Source: an uncultured Oleispira sp.
Lineage (GTDB): Bacteria; Pseudomonadota; Gammaproteobacteria; Pseudomonadales; Oceanobacteraceae
Direction: 5' to 3'
Length of the DNA stretch: 64,000 bases
Assembly: GCA_913019965.1 (NCBI GenBank)
Contig: CAJVZR010000006.1
Coordinates: 1 to 64,000 of the forward strand
The notes under the pieces are model-generated. The model was not told the DNA's origin and ran no database searches. It saw only the letters and a program-made list of their open reading frames with translations. Both the position numbers and the translations under genes were made by a program. Positions 27,997-38,436 of the stretch are shown here, one piece after another; position 1 is the first letter of the stretch, and the number at the start of each line of letters is the position of its first letter.

Positions 27997-28869
27997 GTGT
28001 GGAATAAACATTGGCAGGTGGCGATCAAGACTAGCCTAATTCTGGTATTGATCGCCAGCTTGTTTATTCCCTCTTCTCCTTGGTTATCAGCCCCACTTAT
28101 CCGCACGCTTTTTGATCTAGCCCATTTTCCTGTTTTCATCGTGCTCGGTTTTTTATTATCAGCTCTCATTAATAGAAAAATGAGCATGATATTGCTATTG
28201 CTGTTAGTGCCTTTTGCAGAGGCATTACAGTTCTACTTAGGGCGCTCTATGGACCCGCTCGATGCCCTATGGGGCTGGGCAGGTATTTTCGTTTGGTATT
28301 CACTGAGTAGCATTCGTTATTGGCTTTGGTTGGCCCTAGTAGTTTTCAGCATTTATCTATTAACCAGTATTCACTCCTTATGGCCTCATGTTAATTCGCT
28401 AATAAGTATTCATACGATAGGGGATTTTACTTCGAATAAGTCCCTATTCGGTTGGCGCAATATCGATGACTCTAAACATCCTGCAGTTGAATTGAAAGCG
28501 CTCGAGAGCATTGATGAAAGTGAAGCGTTAGATCTGGCTTTACAGGGAGGGGCATTACATTACCCATGGACGGGAGTGAGTTATGATTGGTCGTTACCCG
28601 TTAAATTAGAGTCAGCTAGTACCTTAAATTTTGATTTCTTTAGCCCGAGAATTACGCTGGATCTTGATATAAAAATTGTGGCTCTGGATGGGCGCTACAA
28701 TGTGATAACGAGGAGGTTAATGGTATCTGGCTGGAATTCTATAAGTGTGCCATTAAATCAATTTGATGTTGTTTTAGAATCAAACAATATAAAAACTATA
28801 TCGATCTATTATGAGAGTTTTAATAAAGATCGTGGTTATCAAATCCGAGAGCTTATCATCGATAAATAG
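27997..28869 (+). CDS. VanZ-like membrane protein with C-terminal soluble domain
   Basis: LAHFPVFIVLGFLLSALINRKMSMILLLLLVPFAEALQFYLGRSMDPLDALWGWAGI (VanZ-like helices). Confidence 0.75.
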   Translation: MWNKHWQVAIKTSLILVLIASLFIPSSPWLSAPLIRTLFDLAHFPVFIVLGFLLSALINRKMSMILLLLLVPFAEALQFYLGRSMDPLDALWGWAGIFVWYSLSSIRYWLWLALVVFSIYLLTSIHSLWPHVNSLISIHTIGDFTSNKSLFGWRNIDDSKHPAVELKALESIDESEALDLALQGGALHYPWTGVSYDWSLPVKLESASTLNFDFFSPRITLDLDIKIVALDGRYNVITRRLMVSGWNSISVPLNQFDVVLESNNIKTISIYYESFNKDRGYQIRELIIDK

Positions 28870-28938
28870 TGCCTGAGAGACGCCCGAAAATTGATTTGTG
28901 CTATTCTGAAATAGCAACCTTCAATTCTGGAATCGGCA

Positions 28939-30303
28939 ATGTTTGATCCTCTTGAATTCATTAATCGACATATAATATTTCCAATTTATTTCTGGAAAAA
29001 TGGTGATAAGCGCCTTAAGAGATTGCAAGAGTTAGAAGAACAACAGTACTTATCCCCCGAGTTATTGGCCAAACTACAGCTGGAAAAATTACAATACATT
29101 ATCCGTTATGCCTACCTACATACGGCTTACTATCGTCGTATTATGGATGAGCGAGGGTTGAAGCCTGAAGACATCAGGTGTTTGTCGGATATAGAGAAGC
29201 TTCCTATTTTAACGAAAAGTATTATTCAACAACATAGTGAAGAATTGCGATCGGACCAATATGAAGAATCTGAGCTTATTCAAGATGCTTCGGGCGGCTC
29301 GACGGGAGAACCGACCGTATTTTATAAAGACTATGCTCGGCATAATTTGCGTCGGGCTGATCAATTACGACATGATCGTTGGAGTGGTTGGAATATCGGC
29401 AAACGCAGTGCACTGATATGGGGAGCAAATCGAGATCTGAAATCATTTCAATCGTGGCGAGAGTTTATTATTACAAGGTACATTGCGCGTATTTGGGAAT
29501 TGGATGCGTTTGAATTGACCGAGAAAAAAATGTCGGAATTTGTCTCCATACTTGAAAGAGTAAAGCCAGTAATGATTCTTGGCTATGCAAATGCCTTAGG
29601 CCAGTTCTCTCGCTATGTCCTGAAAAATTACCCTGAACATACGATCAAGTTGAAAGGTATTATTTCATCCGCTGAAACCTTAACGCCAGAAAACAGAGCG
29701 AGTATAGAAAAAGCATTTTCATGCTCAGTGTACAACCGCTATGGATCTAGAGAGGTCGGTTTAATTGCCAGTGAATGTAAGCAACACCAAGGACTACATA
29801 TCAATGCGGATAATATATTGTTGGAAATTGTAGAGGGTAATCACAGTATTGAAAGAGGCAAGACAGGCAATATTGTGGTGACAGACTTTAGCAATAAAGG
29901 GATGCCCTTGATTCGTTATCAGTTAGGGGATAGGGGGGCGCTAGCAGTAGAGTCTTGTAGATGCGCTATTAATTTACCTCTATTAGAGCGCATTGAAGGA
30001 AGGAGTAGCGACTTCATACTCAATAAGTCTGGTAAATTAATCCATGGTGAATATTTCACGCATTTATTTTATGGCTTGCAAGAGATAAAGAAATTCCAGC
30101 TCATACAGCATAGTCTTGATACGCTTGAATTGAAATTAGTGGCTATTGAAAATGACAGTATCAATCAAGCTTTAAAAAATATTAAAGATAAAATACGGAA
30201 AATAATGGAAGACGACGTCGATATAGATGTCAGTTTTTTAACGGACATTGCACCAAGCCCATCCGGGAAGTTTCTATTCACGCTTTCCAAAATACATAGT
30301 TAG
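28939..30303 (+). CDS. PaaK/CapK-like adenylate-forming protein (phenylacetate-CoA ligase family)
   Basis: DASGGSTGEPTVFYKD, SSAETLTPENRASIEKAFSCSVYNRYGSREVGLIASEC. Confidence 0.9.
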   Translation: MFDPLEFINRHIIFPIYFWKNGDKRLKRLQELEEQQYLSPELLAKLQLEKLQYIIRYAYLHTAYYRRIMDERGLKPEDIRCLSDIEKLPILTKSIIQQHSEELRSDQYEESELIQDASGGSTGEPTVFYKDYARHNLRRADQLRHDRWSGWNIGKRSALIWGANRDLKSFQSWREFIITRYIARIWELDAFELTEKKMSEFVSILERVKPVMILGYANALGQFSRYVLKNYPEHTIKLKGIISSAETLTPENRASIEKAFSCSVYNRYGSREVGLIASECKQHQGLHINADNILLEIVEGNHSIERGKTGNIVVTDFSNKGMPLIRYQLGDRGALAVESCRCAINLPLLERIEGRSSDFILNKSGKLIHGEYFTHLFYGLQEIKKFQLIQHSLDTLELKLVAIENDSINQALKNIKDKIRKIMEDDVDIDVSFLTDIAPSPSGKFLFTLSKIHS

Positions 30304-30312
30304 GCAGATTCG

Positions 30313-31464
30313 ATGAAAAAACATGTGGTCATCGTGACAAATCTCTACCCTAATCTACATGATAAAAATCGAGGTGTTTTTATACGGCAGCTTGTTGAAA
30401 GGCTTACTGCCGAGTTCGACATTACGGTTATCTGCCCTATTCCTTGGCGGCCAAACTTTCTTGTGGTTGATAAAGATAGAATACCTGCGTCCGACACAAT
30501 CAATGGTATTGATGTTTTTTACCCAAGGCATATCGTGATACCGAAGCTATTAAGAGCGAGTTATGGCTGGTTGATGTACCAGGCTTTATTACCGGCAATT
30601 AAAAAATTACATCATAATAAACAGATTGATCTAGTCTCGGCTCATTGGATATATCCAGATGGTGTTGGTGCTGTTAAGGCCGCAAAAAATATGGGATTAC
30701 CTATTGTTGTTCATGCCTTAGGCTGTGATATCAACGAATACAGTAAATATCTGATGAGAAGAATACAGATATCGAAAGCACTGAAAGATAGTAATTTGGT
30801 TGTTGTAAAAAGCCAAGATTTAGCCAAAAAGACCATGCAGCTAGGCGCGAATGAGAATAACTTAAGAGTGATACATAATGGAGTGGATAGAGAGGTTTTC
30901 TATCAGCAAAATATGCAATCAGTTCGACTTGAACTCGGCTTGGAAGCTGAGAAAAATTACCTCCTTTTTGTTGGTAATCTTCAGCAAGAGAAAGGCTTGC
31001 AGTATCTCATAGATGCTATGAGCATGCTGAATCCTTGTGAATGTGAACTCATCATAATCGGTGGCGGCCCGTTAGAGTCATCGATTAAAAATTTGGTGAA
31101 AGCATCTCTATTAGAGTCAGTGGTCCACTTCTATGGTCGCATACCTCACAACCTGATACCGAAATATATAAATGCAGTCAATGCACTGTGTTTACCCAGC
31201 ATTCGTGAAGGCTGTCCTAATATTGTGCTGGAATCGTTAAGTTGTGGCACGCCAGTATTAGCCTCTCGCGTAGGAGCTGTTCCAGAAATCATAACTGACG
31301 ATGCTCATGGGATTATAGTCTCTCCTCAATCTGCTGATCAACTAGCCCAACAAATTCCTAATATATTGAAAATTAAAACGGAGAAATCAATTGATTTCAA
31401 TTGGTATGGTTGGGATAAGAATGCCGAATCGATAAGTCATGTGTTCAAAGAAATATTAACGTGA
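30313..31464 (+). CDS. Glycosyltransferase family 4
   Basis: VIHNGVDREVFY, LLFVGNLQQEKGLQYLIDAM, SIREGCPNIVLESLSCGTPVLASRVGAVPEII. Confidence 0.93.
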   Translation: MKKHVVIVTNLYPNLHDKNRGVFIRQLVERLTAEFDITVICPIPWRPNFLVVDKDRIPASDTINGIDVFYPRHIVIPKLLRASYGWLMYQALLPAIKKLHHNKQIDLVSAHWIYPDGVGAVKAAKNMGLPIVVHALGCDINEYSKYLMRRIQISKALKDSNLVVVKSQDLAKKTMQLGANENNLRVIHNGVDREVFYQQNMQSVRLELGLEAEKNYLLFVGNLQQEKGLQYLIDAMSMLNPCECELIIIGGGPLESSIKNLVKASLLESVVHFYGRIPHNLIPKYINAVNALCLPSIREGCPNIVLESLSCGTPVLASRVGAVPEIITDDAHGIIVSPQSADQLAQQIPNILKIKTEKSIDFNWYGWDKNAESISHVFKEILT

Positions 31465-32933
31465 ATATTTCAACTCAACTTCTAATTACGACCATCAGTA
31501 AAACAACCCATTCAATTAGCATATTTGCCTTAAGTATTATTCTATCTCGGTATTTTACCAAAGATGACTATGGGACTTATTTGCACGTTCAATTAATTGT
31601 TAATTTTGCGACTTGGGCATTTTTGCTCGGCTTACCTCATAGTGTTTATTATTTTTTGCCGAGAGTAGCAGAGCAAAAGAAGTTTATTTTCATGACTTTA
31701 TCTGTGATCGTCATTATCTCGTTAAGCACCAGCCTACTCGTTTTTTATAATGCTTCGTCATTATCTTCTCTGCTATCTAATCCGGCGTTAATCGATCTAG
31801 CTTATATCATTGGGTTAATGGTGCTATTTCAAATTCCCTTATCATTATTTGAACCCTTAATGATTACCGTTGGTAAAATTAAGGAATTTTCACAGGTTGA
31901 GATATTTTTTAATCTAGGGTTATTTGCGTTGATTTCTGCGGCTGTTCTATTTAATGCTGATGTTAGTGAAATTCTAATGCTGACGGCCGTATTATATAGT
32001 CTGCGTAATGCCGTATTGATCTATTACGCCAGCAAAATAGCGCTCTCATACATCAAAGATCAAGTAGGAGAGGCTTATAGTTTTAAGCAGCAACTCGATT
32101 ACTCTCTACCTATTGGTCTGTCTATGGGAGTTATGGAGCTCTCACGCTATACCGATCGTATTATTGTTAGTAATCAAACAAACCCCGAAGATTTTGCTGT
32201 GTACACCCGTGGTGCGATGGAGATTCCTGTAGTGAGTATTCTCGCGAATACATTAGATAATTTAATGATGCCTAAGTTTGTTGAATCTTATAAGAACAAA
32301 CGAACAGATGAAATACTGCATAGTTGGCATAGCATGATACGGTTAATGGCCGTTTTTATTTATCCTTGTTGCCTGTTTCTAATTACTTCTGCCAGTTTAT
32401 TAATACCGGCATTATTTTCAGATAAATATATTGGCAGCATCATCATATTTCAGATTTATACCTTAGGCCTGTTAACCAGAATTTCAACATTCAATGTCAT
32501 AATGAGAGCGATAGGAAAAACAAAAATTATTCTTTGGATCAGCCTTTTCTCTATCTTGCTGAATATCTATTTAACGATAACGCTTATGGAGTTATGGGGA
32601 CTGCTTGGTGCCCCTATTGCGACAGTGGTCACTACAGCCATGATGAGATATGCCTATTTAATAGGTATTACGTATTATTTGAAGGTCAAAATGTTGCAGG
32701 TGATTCCTTGGCAAGCACTTGCACACAGCTTATTAGCCTCAGTCATTGCATCTTTACCGGTAATATTTTTATTAGATGCTGATATTAATATATGGGTAAA
32801 CTTGTTAGTGATGGCAATTATTTACAGTACTATTTATATTTCTCTTATTAGAAAAAATCAGTCTTTAACCATTCAAGAGAAAGGTCTAATAAAAGACTAC
32901 TTGCCTACTAGATTAAAATGGTTGATCGCTTAA
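31461..32933 (+). CDS. Oligosaccharide flippase (Wzx/MATE-like)
   Basis: 12-14 hydrophobic helices; FTKDDYGTYLHVQLIVN start typical of Wzx. Confidence 0.9.
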   Translation: MNISTQLLITTISKTTHSISIFALSIILSRYFTKDDYGTYLHVQLIVNFATWAFLLGLPHSVYYFLPRVAEQKKFIFMTLSVIVIISLSTSLLVFYNASSLSSLLSNPALIDLAYIIGLMVLFQIPLSLFEPLMITVGKIKEFSQVEIFFNLGLFALISAAVLFNADVSEILMLTAVLYSLRNAVLIYYASKIALSYIKDQVGEAYSFKQQLDYSLPIGLSMGVMELSRYTDRIIVSNQTNPEDFAVYTRGAMEIPVVSILANTLDNLMMPKFVESYKNKRTDEILHSWHSMIRLMAVFIYPCCLFLITSASLLIPALFSDKYIGSIIIFQIYTLGLLTRISTFNVIMRAIGKTKIILWISLFSILLNIYLTITLMELWGLLGAPIATVVTTAMMRYAYLIGITYYLKVKMLQVIPWQALAHSLLASVIASLPVIFLLDADINIWVNLLVMAIIYSTIYISLIRKNQSLTIQEKGLIKDYLPTRLKWLIA

Positions 32934-34789
32934 TCTATATATTCTCGGTGCCATAATTCAAGAACCAGTAGTTGCCATAGAACCTTATGGTGATCCCTAT
33001 GGTTATTACTATGTTCATCAAGTAATTTTCGAATGGTATCCGGATTAAAATAACCACGAGAACGGGCAATCTCTGAATCTAAGGTTTGAGTTAGATATTC
33101 TTTAAGACTTGTTTTAAACATAATGGCCAGTGGAGTAGGAAAACCTTGTTTCTTACGGTAAAGAATCTTGTTATCAAGCCAAGGTTCCAGGGCTTTTTTT
33201 AATAAATACTTACTTTCAAACCCTTTATTACGATACTTAATAGGAAGCTTACCAGCGAACTCTAAAAAACGATGGTCTAAGAAAGGCACTCGTAATTCTA
33301 ACGAGGCCGCCATGCTCATGCGATCTGCTTTTACTAATAAATCGTCAACTAACCAAGTTTTAATATCCAGATATTGCATTTTACCTTGATCATCAACCTG
33401 TGATACTCGTTGGTAGTATTGTTTAAGCTTGCTGAAACTCGAATGGCTTTTTGAAGTATTGAGTTGTGGGGTACTATAAAGTTGTTCTTTTAATGCTTCG
33501 TCATAGAAAGAAACACCTGCATAAGCATGTTCTAAAGGTAATTGACTGAGTTTGATATATTTCTTGAATTTCTTACTAAGTAATATAAGTACTGGAGTTA
33601 ATATCTTTTTGACAGCATTAGGTAGTTTTTTATATTTTGAAACTATCTCCATATATTTGTATATGGGGTAGCCTGAGAAGACTTCATCTGCTCCCTCTCC
33701 CGATAAAACAACCGTGACTTGCTCTTTAGTTTTAAGCGCTAGGTAATATAACGATATGGCAGCTGATTCCGCGACGGGCTCGTCCATATGCCGAATGAAC
33801 TCGGGCATAAAGTTAATGAAGTCCTCAGCGGTCATGAAGTATTCGGTATGGTCGGTACGGTACTGTTTTGAAATTTGGCGTGCATATTGAGTTTCATCAA
33901 AATCCTTACCGTAATCCCAAGCGACAGAAAAGGTTTTGATATCTTGAATACCGAGTTCACTCATCATGGCGACAACAGCAGAGGAATCCACACCACCACT
34001 TAAAAAAACACCTAACGGCACATCACTTCTAAGCTGTAACTTTACTGCATCCTTGAATAGCGACTGAGTTTGTTGAATGTAATAAGACTCTCCTCGATCT
34101 TTTTCACGCTCTATCGTCATATCCCAATATTTTTTAATAACAATCTCATTATCGAGTATCGTGAGATAATGACCAGGAGGTAACTTTTTTATATCTTTAA
34201 ATAGGGTTTCGTCGGTAGGGCAGTATCCTAGGCTCATGTAGCTATCTATCATGGTTTTGTTAACTTCACAAGGGCTAGGATCCACGGCTAAAATTGATTT
34301 TATCTCCGATGCGAAGATAATACCCTCTCTTGTTTCCTTATAGAATAAAGGCTTAATTCCAACCCGATCTCTTGCTAAAAAAATTTGTTGTTTTTTGGAG
34401 TCCCAATAAGAAAATGCAAACATGCCATTGAACTTCTGCAATACTTCAATGCCTTCGTTCATTAACAGTTGGAGAACAACTTCGGTATCTGATTGTGTGA
34501 TTCGTTCAATCCCTTGCTGAGTTAAAGGTTCTGCTAACTCTAAGTAATTATATACTTCCCCGTTGTAGCATAATGTAGAGAATTTATCTGGGCTGCTCAT
34601 AGGCTGGTTGGAACGCTCAGAGGCATCTATGATTGATAGGCGCTTATGGCCAAATCCGATATTTTTCTGAGTATAGATTCCTTCTCCATCAGGCCCTCGA
34701 TAGTTGATAACACGGATCATATCTTCGATTTCAGACTGCTCAACGAATTGGCCAGTTTTGTAGCGATAGATACCTGCTATACCACACAT
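32930..34789 (-). CDS. asnB: Asparagine synthase (glutamine-hydrolysing), EPS-locus amidotransferase
   Basis: MCGIAGIYRY with Cys2 nucleophile, YRGPDGEG, GVFLSGGVDSSAVVAMM, VPFLDHRFLEFA. Confidence 0.93.
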   Translation of the reverse strand: MCGIAGIYRYKTGQFVEQSEIEDMIRVINYRGPDGEGIYTQKNIGFGHKRLSIIDASERSNQPMSSPDKFSTLCYNGEVYNYLELAEPLTQQGIERITQSDTEVVLQLLMNEGIEVLQKFNGMFAFSYWDSKKQQIFLARDRVGIKPLFYKETREGIIFASEIKSILAVDPSPCEVNKTMIDSYMSLGYCPTDETLFKDIKKLPPGHYLTILDNEIVIKKYWDMTIEREKDRGESYYIQQTQSLFKDAVKLQLRSDVPLGVFLSGGVDSSAVVAMMSELGIQDIKTFSVAWDYGKDFDETQYARQISKQYRTDHTEYFMTAEDFINFMPEFIRHMDEPVAESAAISLYYLALKTKEQVTVVLSGEGADEVFSGYPIYKYMEIVSKYKKLPNAVKKILTPVLILLSKKFKKYIKLSQLPLEHAYAGVSFYDEALKEQLYSTPQLNTSKSHSSFSKLKQYYQRVSQVDDQGKMQYLDIKTWLVDDLLVKADRMSMAASLELRVPFLDHRFLEFAGKLPIKYRNKGFESKYLLKKALEPWLDNKILYRKKQGFPTPLAIMFKTSLKEYLTQTLDSEIARSRGYFNPDTIRKLLDEHSNNHRDHHKVLWQLLVLELWHREYID

Positions 34790-35931
34790 TATTTCACCTT
34801 CTCATTTCGTTTCATAGGATGAGGTATGAGGTAGTCTCTGTATAAGTTGGGGTTGCCTGTTTTTCCTGATTCAGCCGCTTTGACAATGTTATATGCTTCA
34901 CGAGTACTGATATAATGTAAGCGATATTGGTTACCATCGTTGTAGGTAGTTTCTAAGTAGCTAAATAAATCATCGGTTATGGAACTGACGACGGACTCAT
35001 GATCTTGCGCCCCATGACAAAAAACTTTTACGAACTGCCATTCGGGCTTACCTTTAACATGAATTCCTTGACGGACCCAGGCATCAATACGCTTAGGGTC
35101 GCTATGTGTTTTTGTATAATTGATATCACCATCTTCGATGGTTGGATGCCACTTATGCCGCCAGTCCTTCCAGTTAATGGTCATTGGGCCTTGGAAGATC
35201 ATGAACTCATCTTCTGCTTCTTTTCGCCCAGACTCACTTAGCCTGCCATTAAAGTAACAAGAATTTTCAGTTAATTGATTACAGTAATGAATAGAATTAA
35301 TTATTGGTGGCTGAGCCTCACTGAATAACGCCGGATAAGTGAAGTCGGCATAACATCCTCTATCTTTTAAAATTTGAATTTCGTTATCTAGCCCACAAAA
35401 TTCAGCGCCTCGGGCATTAGCTAAGGACCAGTTACCATGAATGAATGCAAAGCATGCAGGCTGATTATCTTTATAAGGGCGCATATATCCATAGTGATGA
35501 AATAATGCCATCGCATCATCTAACTTCTTGATAAAGCTCGATTCGGTTTCATGTTGATGGTGCCAATGAAGTTCCATTTCACCAAAGCCCTTTTCGATAA
35601 CGGGCTGCATCGCTTCTAGTTCATGCTCATGCATGAGGTCGAGTGCATAAAAGAAACTATGAACCGGATGTCGGCCATCACTGTCTAGATGTTTGGCCGC
35701 AATTTTGGGATAACCGTGAACCCAGCTTTCTAAGCGATCAGCATGGCCATTGAGCTCAAAATGGTCAACGAATATGAACATGATATCAATCGGTTGATTT
35801 ACCTTACCTAAGGGAGAAATTAAGCCTTTGAAGTAAGACCATAACCAGCGATTAATACGTTTCTTTTTAACATAAATCGATACGCTTAAAGAAACGAACA
35901 GTCCTATTGCAATGAAAAAGAAAAGGGCCAT
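34789..35931 (-). CDS. Uncharacterised polysaccharide deacetylase-like protein with N-terminal TM
   Basis: IMFIFVDHFEL ... GEMELHWHHQHET ... FAFIHGNWSLANARG; NodB-like pattern of Asp/His motifs; inside the EPS operon. Confidence 0.65.
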   Translation of the reverse strand: MALFFFIAIGLFVSLSVSIYVKKKRINRWLWSYFKGLISPLGKVNQPIDIMFIFVDHFELNGHADRLESWVHGYPKIAAKHLDSDGRHPVHSFFYALDLMHEHELEAMQPVIEKGFGEMELHWHHQHETESSFIKKLDDAMALFHHYGYMRPYKDNQPACFAFIHGNWSLANARGAEFCGLDNEIQILKDRGCYADFTYPALFSEAQPPIINSIHYCNQLTENSCYFNGRLSESGRKEAEDEFMIFQGPMTINWKDWRHKWHPTIEDGDINYTKTHSDPKRIDAWVRQGIHVKGKPEWQFVKVFCHGAQDHESVVSSITDDLFSYLETTYNDGNQYRLHYISTREAYNIVKAAESGKTGNPNLYRDYLIPHPMKRNEKVK

Positions 35932-37313
35932 TAACGAACCTCGTCTAAGTTAGACTTGAAATGAATTTCTTCTTTGTTAACTATTTTAGGTGAAAAGTTG
36001 GATAAAGCCGTACAGAGACCAATATAAAAATAGGTCCAGACCGAATACCCTTGATTACCTAAAAATATATAGAATAACCATGCAGAGAATGTCGTGAATA
36101 CTGCTAATGAAACGGCCCTTTTGAGCGAGTTATTAGACTTTATTTTCGGCTCTACGGCAGTACCGGAATCCGTAGCGTGAGAAGCCGTTATAGTATTAAT
36201 AGTGAAAAAATCAGTATTGGGAGAAAATACAAGGGGAGTCTCGACAAGATTATTTTGTCGAGACTTAAATAAAATAGAAAATTGCTGATAACAAAGTTTG
36301 AGGATCCATAAAAAAACAAATATACCAAAGATGCCTAATTCAGCCATGATTTGAACATATGAATTATGAGGCATTAAACCATGGTATTCCATCCATTGGC
36401 CTTTCCCGACCCCAGTGAATGGGTACCAGGAAAGCATATCAAAACCATAACCCCAAGATCGCGTTCGCCCTTGAAATGATTCGTCTTCACTCGCATTTAA
36501 TACTGTTCCCATTCGTTCTTGTAGGGATTCAGGCATGAAGGTGAGCAAGATGAGTAAGAATACTGAAATAGTAGCGCCGATTACGACCTTCTTCATAATG
36601 TTGCCTTGGCCTCGTAACATAAATAGAGTAATCATTATTAATGCTAGCGTGACCATGACAGTACGGGAGGCACACTGAACCATAACGAAGAGCATTAAGC
36701 TCATCATCGCGAGTGCGAGTAGTTTCAAAAGAGAGTTCACCTTAATGACCAATAGGACGAAGAGAAAAGGAATCGTCGAGATCATTAACTGGGCAAACTC
36801 ATTTGAATTTGCATAATATCCTAGCCCTTGCCAACGTCCGCTTCGTGGGTCTAAATATTCACTTTCATCTGCAAATAGCATGACATCTTGAACTGCCTGA
36901 AAACCTAAGAAGGTTATACTGGCGGCCATACAGGTAAACAATATAAGGAATTGATTAGGGGTTTGTAGAATTCGACTAGCAAAGAAGTAAAGAGAAATGG
37001 AACAAATAAAATGATAACTTTCAGCGATCAAACGAGTGGGCGCCAAAACTGATAGACCCAGCACAGAAATGATAAACAACGAGAAGATTAACTTATCTTG
37101 CAGCCATAATCCCTTTGCTAAAGCGGACCTATTTAAATAACATCCGAGGATCATGCCAAAAAATAGAAACGAGAAGGGTTTGTAGGTTGTTAAGGCGGGA
37201 TAGTGATCTTGAAAGCGTAATATTAAGCTGCAAACAAATCCCACTAATCCCCAGAATGGATTAATTAAGCTTATCAGGAAACTGGAGAGGTAATAGACCA
37301 TTGCTATGATCAT
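35931..37313 (-). CDS. O-antigen ligase/polymerase (Wzy) family membrane protein
   Basis: Multi-TM; GQGNIMKK ... GRTRSWGYGFDMLSWYPFTGVGKGQWMEYHGLMPHNSYVQIMAELGIFG (Wzy_C signature). Confidence 0.9.
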   Translation of the reverse strand: MIIAMVYYLSSFLISLINPFWGLVGFVCSLILRFQDHYPALTTYKPFSFLFFGMILGCYLNRSALAKGLWLQDKLIFSLFIISVLGLSVLAPTRLIAESYHFICSISLYFFASRILQTPNQFLILFTCMAASITFLGFQAVQDVMLFADESEYLDPRSGRWQGLGYYANSNEFAQLMISTIPFLFVLLVIKVNSLLKLLALAMMSLMLFVMVQCASRTVMVTLALIMITLFMLRGQGNIMKKVVIGATISVFLLILLTFMPESLQERMGTVLNASEDESFQGRTRSWGYGFDMLSWYPFTGVGKGQWMEYHGLMPHNSYVQIMAELGIFGIFVFLWILKLCYQQFSILFKSRQNNLVETPLVFSPNTDFFTINTITASHATDSGTAVEPKIKSNNSLKRAVSLAVFTTFSAWLFYIFLGNQGYSVWTYFYIGLCTALSNFSPKIVNKEEIHFKSNLDEVR

Positions 37314-38434
37314 TGATAGCTGGCCTTATTGTCAACAAGTTGGTAATACGTTTGCTCATAATTTTTTACCATGGAGCTCAGTGAAAATTGTTTTTCTATG
37401 TGCCGTCTAGCTTGCTGCCCTAATAGTTTTCTTTTATGAGAATCTGCGACTAATTTTAGCAAGACCTCGGCCAGTTCTTCTGAATCGTCTGAAGTGTATA
37501 AATGGCCTGTTTCCCCGTCGTCTATTATTTCAACATTACCACCGACTCGAGATGCGACAACAGGAGTACCACAGGCCATGGACTCTAGAATGGTATTGGA
37601 CAGACCTTCGCAGAAACTGGGTAATACAAAGACATCAAACAGGCTCAAAAGATTGGGTATGTCATCACGACGCCCTAAAAATTTGACCTGGCTATTGATG
37701 CCTGCCTGATCTACTTTTTTCTGTAACGATTCATACTCAGGGCCATCACCGACAAAGAGTAAAATGGCTTCTGGAAACTTAGCGCTTACAGATTTCATTG
37801 CTCGAATTAAGCTGGGATAATTTTTAACTTCTACCAATCGACCAACGCTCCCTATGACCACATTATCTTCAGATAGAACTAAGGAGTGTCTGAGTTTTTC
37901 TTGACGCTTATTGGGATAAAAAAGGTTGCTATCGACCCCATTGAGTATGGTTTTAAATTGCTCTGGTGGGGTTGAATAAATCTGGCATATTTTTGTTTTC
38001 AACGTAGCGCTGACAGTAAGATTCAATTTCACTTTATTGAATAAATACCGTTGTATGAGCCGTTGTTTTAAATTGGAATAGTATAAAGTTCCATGTTCAC
38101 CATTAATAATACAGGGGCATTTAGCCAATCTGCCGCCAAAATAGGCTGCAAGCATGGTAGCAAAGCCATGACTGTGGATTATGTCGTATTCATTTTTTTT
38201 ACATAGGGCATATACTTTTTTTATAGCTGCCAACTTACCCTGGTTAGAATGATCATCATAATATATATGGCTATTCTCATTGCCAATACGCTGTATTAAA
38301 GCCCCTCCGCTACGAAGACATAAGACATCGATAATAAAGTCTTCCTTATTTGAATAGTTGATTAAATTAACGATGCCATTTTCTAAACCTCCGGTATTCA
38401 ACGACTGAACCACATGTAAAATTCTAATCTTCAT
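37310..38434 (-). CDS. Glycosyltransferase family 4
   Basis: HVVQSLNTGGLENGIVNLI, VLPSFCEGLSNTILESMACGTPVVASRVGGNVEII. Confidence 0.93.
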   Translation of the reverse strand: MKIRILHVVQSLNTGGLENGIVNLINYSNKEDFIIDVLCLRSGGALIQRIGNENSHIYYDDHSNQGKLAAIKKVYALCKKNEYDIIHSHGFATMLAAYFGGRLAKCPCIINGEHGTLYYSNLKQRLIQRYLFNKVKLNLTVSATLKTKICQIYSTPPEQFKTILNGVDSNLFYPNKRQEKLRHSLVLSEDNVVIGSVGRLVEVKNYPSLIRAMKSVSAKFPEAILLFVGDGPEYESLQKKVDQAGINSQVKFLGRRDDIPNLLSLFDVFVLPSFCEGLSNTILESMACGTPVVASRVGGNVEIIDDGETGHLYTSDDSEELAEVLLKLVADSHKRKLLGQQARRHIEKQFSLSSMVKNYEQTYYQLVDNKASYQ

Positions 38435-38436
38435 TG

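Noticed and set aside
27846-28187. 113-aa minus ORF opposite the VanZ-like gene
   Set aside because: Antisense shadow of well-supported coding sequence.
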